This document shows positions 7,722-15,988 of a stretch of DNA of 64,000 nucleotides, in pieces. This DNA comes from an uncultured Bacteroidota bacterium (GTDB taxonomy: Bacteria; Bacteroidota; Bacteroidia; Bacteroidales; P3). The first letter of the stretch is position 1; each line of letters begins with the position of its first letter. The stretch lies in contig CACYPU010000002.1 of the NCBI GenBank assembly GCA_902776365.1, forward strand, positions 257,180 to 321,179. The letters run 5' to 3'. The notes below the pieces were generated by a model. That model was not told the DNA's origin. It searched no databases and worked only from the letters and a program-made list of their open reading frames with translations. The position numbers were made by a program, and so were the translations under genes.

Positions 7722-8738
7722 TCAATTTTCAAGTTTCATTTTTTTATGGTCTCCGCGGTCGATGGGGGCGTCGAAGCCTATGGCGAGGAGTCGGGCGCGG
7801 ATGTCGGCGACGGTCTCGGCGGCTTCGGAGAGTGTGGAGAGTTTGTTGTTGTAGATGGAGTAGAGTGCGCGGGTGTCCTGAGGCGAGAGGTTGGGCATGA
7901 TGACGTTGGCGCCGGCGGCGATGGCGCGTTCGCGCCCTGAGGGGTGGAGGGTGCCGAGTGCCGTGGTGGCGGGGAGTAGCACGTCGGGGAGTAGGAGTCG
8001 GAGGATGGCGAGGAGTCGGAGGGTGAGGTCGATGCTGCCGGCGGGGCGGTTGGCGAAGGGGGTGCCGTCGGCGGGGATGAAGGGACCGATGCCTACCATG
8101 TCGGGGTGGAATTCGGCGATGAAGGCGAGGTCTTTCTTGAGGGTGTCGAGGGTCTGGAAGGGTGAGCCCACCATGAATCCGGTGCCCACCTGGTAGCCGA
8201 GGTCGCGGAGGTCGTAGAGGCATTGCATGCGGTGCTCGAAACTCATCTCGGCGGGGTGCAGCAGGGCGTAGTGTGAGGCGTCGGCGGTCTCGTGGCGGAG
8301 GAGGTAGCGGTCGGCGCCGGCCTCGCGGAGGCGCCGGAAGCTGTCGCGGCCGCGCTCGCCGAGCGAGAGCGTGACGGCGCAGTCGGGGAAGCGGTGTTTG
8401 ATGTCGGCGACGATGTCGCAGAGCACCTCGTCGGTGAACCACGCATCTTCGCCGCCCTGGAGGACGAAGGTGCGGAAGCCGAGGTTGTGGCCCGTCTGGC
8501 AGCAGTCGAGAATCTGTTCCTTACTCAAGCGGTATCTCTGAGTTTTCACATCGCGGCGGATGCCGCAGTAAAGGCAGTTGTTGCGGCAGTGGTTGGAGAT
8601 TTCGATGAGGCCGCGGAGGAAAATGGTGCGTCCATAGACACGGTTGCGGAGGGCGGCAGCCTCGGCGAAGAGGTTGTCGACGGCCGTGGGGTCGGAGGTG
8701 GTCAGCAGATAGTCGATGTCAAGGGAGGATATATTCAT
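7722..8738 (-). CDS. hydE: [FeFe]-hydrogenase maturase HydE (radical SAM)
   Basis: At 338 residues it has HydE length and order: FLRGLIEISNHCRNNCLYCG with the CX3CX2C cluster motif, RYRLSKEQILDCC, FRTFVLQGGEDAWFTDE, RYLLRHETAD, GFMVGSPFQT and GIGPFIPADGTPF. HydE acts with HydF and HydG in building the H-cluster of [FeFe] hydrogenase. Start ATG 8738 is chosen because upstream sequence in this frame is low-complexity and overlaps GH20; the first 20 nt overlap the GH20 gene. hydF, hydG and a hydrogenase are not in the window. A BioB-like relative is less likely given the HETA and MVGSP motifs. Confidence 0.9.
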   Translation of the reverse strand: MNISSLDIDYLLTTSDPTAVDNLFAEAAALRNRVYGRTIFLRGLIEISNHCRNNCLYCGIRRDVKTQRYRLSKEQILDCCQTGHNLGFRTFVLQGGEDAWFTDEVLCDIVADIKHRFPDCAVTLSLGERGRDSFRRLREAGADRYLLRHETADASHYALLHPAEMSFEHRMQCLYDLRDLGYQVGTGFMVGSPFQTLDTLKKDLAFIAEFHPDMVGIGPFIPADGTPFANRPAGSIDLTLRLLAILRLLLPDVLLPATTALGTLHPSGRERAIAAGANVIMPNLSPQDTRALYSIYNNKLSTLSEAAETVADIRARLLAIGFDAPIDRGDHKKMKLEN

Positions 8739-10599
8739 AGACGGAGTCTTGCTGTTTGTCGTGATAGACGGAGAGGATTTTGAGGGTGGTGTTGGGGTTG
8801 ATTTGTATGGGGCTGACGTAGACCTGGGAGTTGCGCGAGGGGGTGGTGCCGTCGGTGGTGTAGAAGATGTAGGTGTTGGGGACTTCGGTGGAGACGGTGA
8901 CGGAGAGGGTGTTGTTGTCGATTTTGCGGGTGTGGACGATGGGCATGAAGGAGCCTTCGCAGTAGTTGTAGCTTTTGGCCCTGAGGCGTATCTTCTGTTC
9001 CTCGACATTGCGGCGGAAGCGGTTCCAGTTCTTGCCCTCGCCGGAGGACCAGAGGGCTTCGCTGAAGGCTAGGAGTCGGGGGAGGAGCATGTATTCGGCG
9101 ATGTCTTCGGTGCGGAAGTGTTCGGTGGTGAGGAGGCATTGGGCGCCGATGATGTTGCTGGCGGAGAACTTGGGGGTGGAGAGTGGCACGGGGTCGAAGG
9201 AGTAGACATGTGCGAGTGTGGTGATGCCGTCGTTGGCACGGGGCTGGTGGTCGGGGTTGGCTTGGTAGCGGCTGAAGAGGCAGTAGTCGGGCGGGCACAT
9301 GACCACCTGGTTGCCGGCCTGTGCGGCGCCGATGCCGGAGGAGATGGATTGTGCGGTGACGATGGCCCCGGGGATGAGGGTGGCGTTGTCGGGGAGGTCC
9401 CAGGTGAGGGGGACGCGTCCCAGCTTGTTGAGGTGTTGTGCGGCCTGGCGGAGGAGCCAGACGAAGAGTTGGTCGTTGTGGGTCAGGTGGTTCTCCATCA
9501 TGCGTTTGCGACATTTGGGACAGCTGCGCCAGTTGTCGAGGGGAGCTTCGCTGCCGCCGATGTGGATGTGTTTGGCGGGGAAGAGGTCGGTAATCTCGTC
9601 GAGGATGTTGTTGAGGAAGAGAAGCGTGGAGTCGTTGCCGGCGCAGAGGATGGGCGTGGTGGAGGAGTAGGCGCCGTAGGGGATGGGGTAGTCGCCGCTG
9701 TCGCAGGAGAGTTGGGGGTAGGCGGCGAGGATGGGGGAGCAGAGGCCCGGGAGCTCGATGGAAGGGATGACCTCGATGTTGCGCGAGGCGGCGTAGTCAA
9801 CGATGTCGGTGATGTCCTGCTTGGAGTAGAATCCGCCGTAGGTGGGTTTCTCGTTGGGACGAGGGACGACGGTGTCGTACCAGTCGGCGTGGCGGCGGTT
9901 GACGCGCCAGGCTCCCACGGAGTCGAGGGCGGGGTACTTCTGCGAGGGTATGCGCCAGCCGTGGTCGTCGGCGAGGTGCCAGACGAGGCGGTTCATCTTG
10001 TAGTTGGCCATGATGTCGATGACCTTCTTGATGAAGTTGGGCGAGTAGTAGTGGCTGCAGACGTCGAGGTAGACGGCGCGCCAAGGGTAGCGTGGGTAGT
10101 CGACAATGTTGCAGAGCGGCAGCTCGATGGTGCTGTAGGAGTGCTCGACGATATCGGAGGGGAGCATCTGTATGAAGGTCTGGTAGGCGTAGAAGAGTCC
10201 CTGCTCGGTGTTGGCGGAGAAGACGATGCCGTCGGGGGTGATTTCGAGATGGTAGCCTTCGTCGCCCAGACGGAGGTCGAGGGAGTCGTGGACGATGATT
10301 TGCATGACGCTCTTCTCGTTGTGGCTGACGAGGTTGGGCTGGATGCGTGCGTGGCGGAGGGAGTTGAGGATGTATTTGACGGTGTTGGAGTTCTGCCCAA
10401 GGCCTGAGATGGAGATGGAGATGTTGTCCTCGAGGAGGAAGGCGTTGTCGCCCTTCTCGATGGATATCGGCTCGGGGATGATTTTCAGGTCGTTGACGTG
10501 TGTGGTCTTGGTGCAGGCGGAGAGAAGGAGCAGGGGAAGGAGGAACGGGAGAATCCGTGGTTTTATATGGAGAACGAAAAAAGGATGTGTATGTTTCAT
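8719..10599 (-). CDS. GH20 beta-N-acetylhexosaminidase-like lipoprotein
   Basis: The protein has a lipobox signal (LLLLSAC), a GH20b-type N-terminal domain, the catalytic barrel (YPWRAVYLDVCSHY, WHLADDHGWRIPSQKYPALD, EVIPSIELPGLC) and a chitobiase C-terminal domain (TDGTTPSRNSQVY). The family removes terminal GlcNAc or GalNAc through a substrate-assisted mechanism. In the usual GGDE signature the Asp is Ser here (HIGGSEAPLDNW, around residue 350), while the acid Glu stays. The start is ATG 10599 or 10608. It probably heads the minus-strand run toward hydE. Confidence 0.88.
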   Translation of the reverse strand: MKHTHPFFVLHIKPRILPFLLPLLLLSACTKTTHVNDLKIIPEPISIEKGDNAFLLEDNISISISGLGQNSNTVKYILNSLRHARIQPNLVSHNEKSVMQIIVHDSLDLRLGDEGYHLEITPDGIVFSANTEQGLFYAYQTFIQMLPSDIVEHSYSTIELPLCNIVDYPRYPWRAVYLDVCSHYYSPNFIKKVIDIMANYKMNRLVWHLADDHGWRIPSQKYPALDSVGAWRVNRRHADWYDTVVPRPNEKPTYGGFYSKQDITDIVDYAASRNIEVIPSIELPGLCSPILAAYPQLSCDSGDYPIPYGAYSSTTPILCAGNDSTLLFLNNILDEITDLFPAKHIHIGGSEAPLDNWRSCPKCRKRMMENHLTHNDQLFVWLLRQAAQHLNKLGRVPLTWDLPDNATLIPGAIVTAQSISSGIGAAQAGNQVVMCPPDYCLFSRYQANPDHQPRANDGITTLAHVYSFDPVPLSTPKFSASNIIGAQCLLTTEHFRTEDIAEYMLLPRLLAFSEALWSSGEGKNWNRFRRNVEEQKIRLRAKSYNYCEGSFMPIVHTRKIDNNTLSVTVSTEVPNTYIFYTTDGTTPSRNSQVYVSPIQINPNTTLKILSVYHDKQQDSVYEYILP

Positions 10600-10637
10600 T
10601 TTTAACATTTTTTTTTACAACGCAGAAAAAGATGTTT

Positions 10638-10655
10638 TATTGTGTCGACACAATA
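10638..10655. promoter_or_regulatory. 18-bp perfect palindrome between divergent genes
   Basis: TATTGTGTCGACACAATA reads the same on both strands. It lies in the 83-nt gap between the GH20 gene (minus) and the flippase gene (plus), 28 nt before the flippase ATG, where an operator for a dimeric regulator would sit. No regulator gene is adjacent, so the role is inference. Confidence 0.45.
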
Positions 10656-10682
10656 TTTCTTTCGCGAAGGCGTTATGGAGGC

Positions 10683-12185
10683 ATGGCATCATTGAAGAAA
10701 CTCTTGTCGGACTCGCTCGTATACGGGCTGAGCAGTATAGTGGGCAGGTTCTTGAACTACCTGCTTGTCCCGCTCTACACCTACCATATCTCCGCCGCCT
10801 CGGGCGGCTACGGTGTAGTCACTAACATCTACGCCTACACGGCGTTGCTGCTGGTGATTCTCACCTTCGGCATGGAGACTACCTTCTTTTATTTTGCGAA
10901 TAAGAAGAGTGAGCCGTCGTCAGTGGAAAGTGGGCAGTTGGGTCCTGTTTTTTCCACTGTTTTGGGCTCTGTGGGGACGGTGTGTGTGGTTTTTGTCCTC
11001 GGTGTCCTCGCGCTGCTGGGCCCTATCTCGGAAGCAATGGGCTACAGCGCTCATCCCGAGTATATTGCGGTGATGGCCATCGTGGTGGCGCTGGATGCTT
11101 TCCAGGCCATCTTGTTTGCCCGGCTGCGTTTCGAGAACAAGGCGTGGAAATTCGCTGCGCTGAAGCTCGCCTTCATCGTCCTCAATATCGGACTGAACCT
11201 CTTCGTCTTCCTCCTCGCTCCCAAGCTGCAGCATCTGCCCTTCATGCAGTGGTATGACGAGCAGAACAACGTCGGCTATATCTTCTATATCAACCTGATA
11301 TGCACCGCCCTCGTCACCTTCGGATTCTGGAAGGAACTCAAGGGTTTCCGTTTCTCGTTTTTCAATTTTCAATTGCTTAAGCGCATGCTTAAGTACACGT
11401 GGCCGCTGCTGGTCTTCGGCATCGTAGGCATCCTCAACCAAGTGCTGGACAAGATACTCTTCCCCTTCCTCTACCCCGGGGCCGACATGCACGAGCAGCT
11501 TGGCATTTATGGCGCTTGTGTGAAGATAGCCATGATTATGGCGATGATTACCCAGGCTTTTCGCTATGCCTACGAGCCTTTCGTCTTCTCCAATGGACGT
11601 GATACGAAAAGTAGAGAAAGTCAGGCTCTTGTGATGAAATATTTTGTCATGTTCACCTTGCTGGCTTTCATGGTGGTGGTGTGCTACATCGATGTCTTCA
11701 AGTATATCATCAAGCAGGACTACTGGGAGGGCTTGCGGGCGGTGCCCATCGTGATGATGGCCGAGATACTGATGGGCGTTTACTTCAACCTCTCGTTCTG
11801 GTACAAGCTGACGGAGAAGACCTACTGGGGTGCCGTGATGAGTGCTGTGGGGTGTGGTGTGCTGGTGCTGGTCAATGTGTTGCTGGTGCCCCGAATTGGC
11901 TATATGGCCTGCGCCTGGGGTGGCCTGGCGGGCTATGGCACCTGTGTGCTGTTGAGCTATTTCATCGGTCAGCGGCACTACCGAGTACCCTATCCTGTGG
12001 CGTCCATTCTGGGCTGGTTCGCACTGGCTCTGGCACTCTATGCCGTCAGCACGCTGGTCTATATCGACAACCTCTGGCTCCGTCTGGCCTATAACACCCT
12101 GCTCTTTGCCATCTTCCTCGGAGCCCTCCTCTGGAGTGAGCGCGCCCTGGTGGGTCGGGTGGTGAAGAGGTTTTTGAAAAGATAG
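10683..12185 (+). CDS. Wzx-type oligosaccharide flippase
   Basis: A 500-residue integral membrane protein with about 12-14 hydrophobic segments, opening with KKLLSDSLVYGLSSIVGRFL and LNYLLVPLYTYHISAASGGY, typical of polysaccharide-biosynthesis (MVF/MATE-like) flippases. Such proteins flip lipid-linked glycans across the inner membrane. The start ATG 10683 has a GGAG motif in front. A TTTTCAATTTTCAATTG stretch inside the gene (near 11358) looks like a trace of the TTTTCAA repeat family. It is next to, but separated by a promoter from, the polyene operon. Confidence 0.85.
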   Translation: MASLKKLLSDSLVYGLSSIVGRFLNYLLVPLYTYHISAASGGYGVVTNIYAYTALLLVILTFGMETTFFYFANKKSEPSSVESGQLGPVFSTVLGSVGTVCVVFVLGVLALLGPISEAMGYSAHPEYIAVMAIVVALDAFQAILFARLRFENKAWKFAALKLAFIVLNIGLNLFVFLLAPKLQHLPFMQWYDEQNNVGYIFYINLICTALVTFGFWKELKGFRFSFFNFQLLKRMLKYTWPLLVFGIVGILNQVLDKILFPFLYPGADMHEQLGIYGACVKIAMIMAMITQAFRYAYEPFVFSNGRDTKSRESQALVMKYFVMFTLLAFMVVVCYIDVFKYIIKQDYWEGLRAVPIVMMAEILMGVYFNLSFWYKLTEKTYWGAVMSAVGCGVLVLVNVLLVPRIGYMACAWGGLAGYGTCVLLSYFIGQRHYRVPYPVASILGWFALALALYAVSTLVYIDNLWLRLAYNTLLFAIFLGALLWSERALVGRVVKRFLKR

Positions 12186-12210
12186 TGGGTAGTTGGTAGT
12201 GGTCAGTGGG
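12183..12210 (+). repeat. Four 7-nt units (TAGTGGG family) after the flippase gene
   Basis: TAGTGGG, TAGTTGG, TAGTGGT and CAGTGGG begin over the flippase stop codon. The following 12211-12341 stretch is AT-rich and holds a weak inverted repeat (GTTAAAA...TTTTAAC near 12246-12267) of unknown meaning. Confidence 0.85.
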
Positions 12211-12341
12211 TAGGGAAAAATGGGGAAAGTGTGAGGTCTTATGGGGTTAAAAACATTAGGTTTTAACGGCTGAAAAGTTAAAACTTATCACGTAATCCGT
12301 TGATTTTCGTTTGTTTGCGTTTTATATTCCAATATTAATCT

Positions 12342-12371
12342 GTTGGAATGGAAAAAATTGCATATATTTGC
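12342..12371 (+). promoter_or_regulatory. Promoter of the aryl-polyene-type operon
   Basis: TATATTTGC (12363-12371) is a full -7 match; GTTG (12342-12345) is a weak, slightly close -33. The leader to the ATG at 12451 is about 75-80 nt. No other clear promoter was seen in the next 24 kb on this strand. Confidence 0.6.
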
Positions 12372-12450
12372 ATCTCAAAAAGAGAAAAAAAATAAGGAAA
12401 TCAAAAATAATATTTAGTATATAAAAAGTAGTCAGTTACAAACCGCCTTT

Positions 12451-13965
12451 ATGAAAAGAATTACGTTTGACGACATCATAGACATCATCTTTGGCCGGAA
12501 GGCGTTGTCACTCACCGACACCGAGCTTGCCGAGGTGGAGAATTGTTACCTCTTCCTGAAGGAATTCGCCAAAGAGAAGGTTATCTACGGCATCAACACG
12601 GGCTTCGGCCCCATGGCACAGTGGCGTGTCGACGACCGCTATCTGAGCGACCTGCAGTACAACATCATCCGCAGCCACTCCACTGGCGCCGGCCAGCCCC
12701 TGGACCGCACCGATGTCCGTGCCGCCATGCTTGCCCGCACCACCAACCTCCTCCAGTGCCGTTCCGGTGTCCATCCCAGTGTTGTCAAGCTCCTGTCCGA
12801 ATTCATCGCACGCGACATCTGCCCTTTTATCCCGGAACATGGCTCTGTGGGTGCCAGTGGCGACCTCGTCCAGCTCGCCCATATCGCCCTCACCCTTATC
12901 GGCGAAGGGCAGGTGTTCTACCAGGGCGCCTGGCGCAACACCGCCGATGTGATGCGTGAATGCGGTCTCGAACCCCTCCGCATCTACATCCGTGAGGGCC
13001 TTTCCATCACCAACGGCACCTCTGTGATGACAGGACTCTCCGCCGTCAACCAGCACTATGCCGAGCGCCTCCTCGACCTCTCCCTCCTCGCTGCCGTATG
13101 GATAAACGAAATCGCGGGTTCCTATGACGACTGGATGGCCGACGAACTCAATACCGTCCGTCGCCAGCCCGGCCAGCAGGAGATGGCTCGCCGCATGCGT
13201 CAGATGGCTGAGGGCAGCCGTTGCCTCATCAAGCGTGAGCACCACCTCTACAGTGAGGAGCAGAAAGGTAAGACCTATTTCGAGCACAAGGTCCAGGCCT
13301 ATTACTCCCTTCGTTGCACGCCGCAGATCCTCGGTCCCGTCTACGATACCCTGATGAACAGCCGCATCGTCATCGAAAACGAGTTCAACTCAGCATGCGA
13401 TAATCCCATCGTCGACCCCGTTGCCAAGAATGTCTTCCACGGCGGCAACTTCCACGGCGACTACATCTCGCTGGAGGCCGACAAGATGAAAATCGCTGTC
13501 ACCCGCCTGGCAATGACCGCCGAGCGTCAGATGAACTACCTCTTCCATGACCGCATCAACGGCATTCTCCCGCCGTTCCTGAATATGGGCACCCTCGGCC
13601 TCAACTACGGCATGCAGGCGTGCCAGTTCACCGCCACCAGCACCACGGCCGAGTGCCAGACGCTGTCGATGCCCAACTATGTGCACAGCATACCCAACAA
13701 CAACGACAACCAGGACATCGTCTCGATGGGCACCAACAGCGCCCTGCTCTGCAAGCGCGTGATAAACAACGCCTATCAGGTCATGGCCATCCACATGATT
13801 GCCCTCGCCCAGGCCACCGACTGCCTTAAGAAATCCGAGATGCTCTGTCCGACGACGAAGGCGATGTACGACAAAGTGCGTGCCATCATCCCGCTGTTTG
13901 TGGAGGATACGCCGTTCTACGAAGAAATTGCACGTGTCGAAGAAATGTTGAGAATTAAAAATTAA
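12451..13965 (+). CDS. Tyrosine ammonia-lyase (HAL/PAL/TAL family)
   Basis: The 504-residue lyase has the MIO-forming Ala-Ser-Gly (residues 135-137 in HGSVGASGDLVQ) and YGINTGFGP with the catalytic Tyr. The substrate-selectivity loop reads YNIIRSHSTGAG, and the C-terminal part HSIPNNNDNQDIVSMG. From memory it is closely similar along its length to the Flavobacterium johnsoniae tyrosine ammonia-lyase (QLQYNLIRSHSSGTG, GGNFHGDYISLE), so 4-coumarate from tyrosine is the likely product; histidine deamination is less likely. As first gene of the operon it would supply the aryl starter of an aryl polyene. Confidence 0.88.
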   Translation: MKRITFDDIIDIIFGRKALSLTDTELAEVENCYLFLKEFAKEKVIYGINTGFGPMAQWRVDDRYLSDLQYNIIRSHSTGAGQPLDRTDVRAAMLARTTNLLQCRSGVHPSVVKLLSEFIARDICPFIPEHGSVGASGDLVQLAHIALTLIGEGQVFYQGAWRNTADVMRECGLEPLRIYIREGLSITNGTSVMTGLSAVNQHYAERLLDLSLLAAVWINEIAGSYDDWMADELNTVRRQPGQQEMARRMRQMAEGSRCLIKREHHLYSEEQKGKTYFEHKVQAYYSLRCTPQILGPVYDTLMNSRIVIENEFNSACDNPIVDPVAKNVFHGGNFHGDYISLEADKMKIAVTRLAMTAERQMNYLFHDRINGILPPFLNMGTLGLNYGMQACQFTATSTTAECQTLSMPNYVHSIPNNNDNQDIVSMGTNSALLCKRVINNAYQVMAIHMIALAQATDCLKKSEMLCPTTKAMYDKVRAIIPLFVEDTPFYEEIARVEEMLRIKN

Positions 13966-13978
13966 GAATTAAAAATTG
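13951..13978 (+). repeat. Four 7-nt units over a stop codon (AGAATTA/AAAATTA)
   Basis: Alternating AGAATTA and AAAATTA (last AAAATTG) units cover the end of the ammonia-lyase gene, including its last residues (LRIKN) and stop. Confidence 0.8.
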
Positions 13979-13997
13979 AGATTCGACTTTTAAACCC

Positions 13998-14726
13998 ATG
14001 GAATATGCAATGATAACAGGAGCCTCGAGGGGCATTGGCAAGGCGATAGCGCTGCGGTTGGCCAAGGAAGGTCTGCCGGTGGTGATCAACTATCGCAGCA
14101 ACCATGCCGCCGCCGAGGAAACCAAACAGGCCATAGAAGAGGCTGGCGGCCGCTGTGAACTCCTCCCCTTCGACACCGCAGACCCCAAGGCCATTGAGGC
14201 GGCTATCGAACAATGGGAGTCGGCACACCCCGATGACTATGTGTCGGTACTTGTCAACAACGCCGGCATCCGACAAGACAACATCTTTGTCTTCATGACC
14301 GACGAGCAGTGGCATTCCGTCCTCGACACCACCCTCAACGGCTTCTTCTACCTCACCCGTCGCATCGTCAAAGGGATGATGACCAAACGTTTCGGACGCA
14401 TAGTGAACGTCGTGTCGCTGAGTGGCATCAAGGGACTCCCCGGTCAGGCCAACTACAGTGCGGCGAAGGCGGCCCTTATCGGCGCCACCAAAGCGCTGGC
14501 ACAGGAGGTGGCCCCCCGCAAAGTCACCGTCAATGCCGTCGCTCCTGGCTTCATTACCACCGACATGACCAAGGACCTCGACGAGGAGCAGCTGAAAAAG
14601 ATGATTCCTGCCGGCCGTTTCGGCAAGCCCGACGAAGTAGCCTCCCTGGTGGCGTTCCTAGCCTCCAAGGAAGCCTCCTATATCACAGGCGAAGTTGTAA
14701 ACATTAACGGTGGCCTTTATACCTAA
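13998..14726 (+). CDS. 3-oxoacyl-ACP reductase (FabG-like SDR)
   Basis: A 242-residue short-chain dehydrogenase with TGASRGIG (NADPH site), NNAGI, the Ser...YSAAKAA catalytic group (SLSGIKGLPGQANYSAAKAA) and the C-terminal GEVVNINGGLYT. In this operon it would reduce 3-oxo groups after each ketosynthase cycle, before dehydration creates the conjugated double bond. Confidence 0.92.
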   Translation: MEYAMITGASRGIGKAIALRLAKEGLPVVINYRSNHAAAEETKQAIEEAGGRCELLPFDTADPKAIEAAIEQWESAHPDDYVSVLVNNAGIRQDNIFVFMTDEQWHSVLDTTLNGFFYLTRRIVKGMMTKRFGRIVNVVSLSGIKGLPGQANYSAAKAALIGATKALAQEVAPRKVTVNAVAPGFITTDMTKDLDEEQLKKMIPAGRFGKPDEVASLVAFLASKEASYITGEVVNINGGLYT

Positions 14727-14749
14727 TCTTTCAAACCCCTGAAAACTCA

Positions 14750-15976
14750 ATGAACAGACGTGTTGTAATCACTGGAATGGGAATATGGTCGTGCCTCGGA
14801 AAAAATCTTGACGAGGTGCGCCAATCGTTATACGAAGGCCGCTCCGGCATCGGCATTGAGCCTGAGCGCAAAGACTACGGATACCAGTCCACCCTCACGG
14901 GCATCGTCGAGCGTCCCGTGCTCAAAGGTCTGCTCGACCGGCGTATCCGCACCGGTATGTCCGAAGAGTCAGAATACGCCTATATGGCCTCGCGTGAGGC
15001 TTTTGCCCTCGCCGGCATCGACGAGGATTACCTCCTCCACAACGAGGTGGGAATACTGATGGGCAACGACTCCTCAGCCAAAGCCGTCGTGGAGTCGTCG
15101 CGCATTATGGAAGAGAAGCGTGATTCGGCGCTGCTGGGCAGTGGCTGGATTTTCCAGTCCATGAACTCGACGGTCAACATGAACCTCAGCACCATTTTCC
15201 ACCTCCGCGGCATCAACTTTACCGTCAGTGCCGCCTGTGCCAGTGGCAGCCACGCCATCGGTGTCGGTGCCATGTTCATCCGGCAGGGCTGGCAGGACAT
15301 GGTGCTCTGTGGCGGTGCACAGGAGGTGAACTACTACAGCATGGCCTCCTTCGACGCCCTGGGAGCCTTCAGCAAGCGTATGGATGAGCCTACCAAAGCC
15401 TCGCGTCCCTTCGACCGTGACCGCGACGGCCTCATCCCCAGCGGCGGTGCTGCTGCCCTCGTCCTCGAGGAGTATGAACATGCCGTCAAGCGTGGCGCCA
15501 CCATTCTCGGCGAAGTCTGTGGCTACGGTTTTTCCTCCAACGGCGGTGGCATCTCCCAGGCCAGCGACGCAGGCAGTATCCTTGCCATGCAGCGCGCCCT
15601 CGACGACGCCCAGATGGCTGTGAAAGATATCGATTACGTCAATGCACATGCCACCTCCACGCCGCAGGGCGATGCCTTCGAGGCCCGCGCCCTCAATCAC
15701 CTCTTCGGCCCCAGCCACACTCCCATCTCCTCCACCAAGGGCATGACTGGCCACGAATGCTGGATGGCCGGTGCCAGCGAGGCTGTCTATTCTCTCCTGA
15801 TGATGCATGGCGGTTTCATTGCTCCCAACCTCAACTTCGAGCACCCCGACGCCGACAGCGAAGGTCTCAACATCGTCGCCCACACCCTCGAGGGGAAGGT
15901 CGACACCGTCCTCTCCAACTCCTTCGGTTTCGGCGGCACCAACTCAGCGTTAGTCTTGAAAAGAGTTAAGAACTAA
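14750..15976 (+). CDS. Beta-ketoacyl-ACP synthase (FabF/KAS II-like), full catalytic triad
   Basis: At 408 residues it is a plain condensing enzyme with Cys163 (SAACASGSH), His300 (VNAHATSTPQGD), Lys330 and His335 (STKGMTGHE). It carries no extra domain, unlike the two other ketosynthases of the operon. It would condense malonyl-ACP onto the growing chain. The gene ends in AAGAGTT-type heptamers that run on to the next start. Confidence 0.92.
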   Translation: MNRRVVITGMGIWSCLGKNLDEVRQSLYEGRSGIGIEPERKDYGYQSTLTGIVERPVLKGLLDRRIRTGMSEESEYAYMASREAFALAGIDEDYLLHNEVGILMGNDSSAKAVVESSRIMEEKRDSALLGSGWIFQSMNSTVNMNLSTIFHLRGINFTVSAACASGSHAIGVGAMFIRQGWQDMVLCGGAQEVNYYSMASFDALGAFSKRMDEPTKASRPFDRDRDGLIPSGGAAALVLEEYEHAVKRGATILGEVCGYGFSSNGGGISQASDAGSILAMQRALDDAQMAVKDIDYVNAHATSTPQGDAFEARALNHLFGPSHTPISSTKGMTGHECWMAGASEAVYSLLMMHGGFIAPNLNFEHPDADSEGLNIVAHTLEGKVDTVLSNSFGFGGTNSALVLKRVKN

Positions 15977-15988
15977 GAGGTAAGAAGT
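15961..15988 (+). repeat. Four 7-nt units spanning a stop and filling the gap to the next ATG
   Basis: AAGAGTT, AAGAACT, AAGAGGT and AAGAAGT run from the end of the ketosynthase to the base before the methyltransferase ATG (15989). The purine-rich units might also act as ribosome binding sequence. Confidence 0.85.

Noticed and set aside
8739-9008. N-terminal extension of HydE by 90 residues
   Set aside because: The extra residues are Ser/Thr/Pro-rich and overlap GH20 coding sequence; family length and the MNISSLDIDYLL start fit 8738.
9118-10407. A 429-residue open frame opposite the GH20 gene
   Set aside because: Shadow of a GC-rich coding strand; no motif, and the GH20 frame is well conserved.
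10500-10682. Longer start for the flippase
   Set aside because: The extra residues overlap the GH20 gene start and the palindrome region and are not membrane-protein-like; ATG 10683 with GGAG fits better.
12246-12290. Inverted repeat GTTAAAA...TTTTAAC in the leader region as a riboswitch
   Set aside because: The stem is short and AT-rich, lies upstream of the promoter, and no known riboswitch pattern is seen.
12451-13965. Histidine ammonia-lyase of histidine degradation
   Set aside because: No hut genes nearby; the loop RSHSTGAG and overall likeness to the Flavobacterium tyrosine enzyme, plus the polyene context, favour tyrosine.
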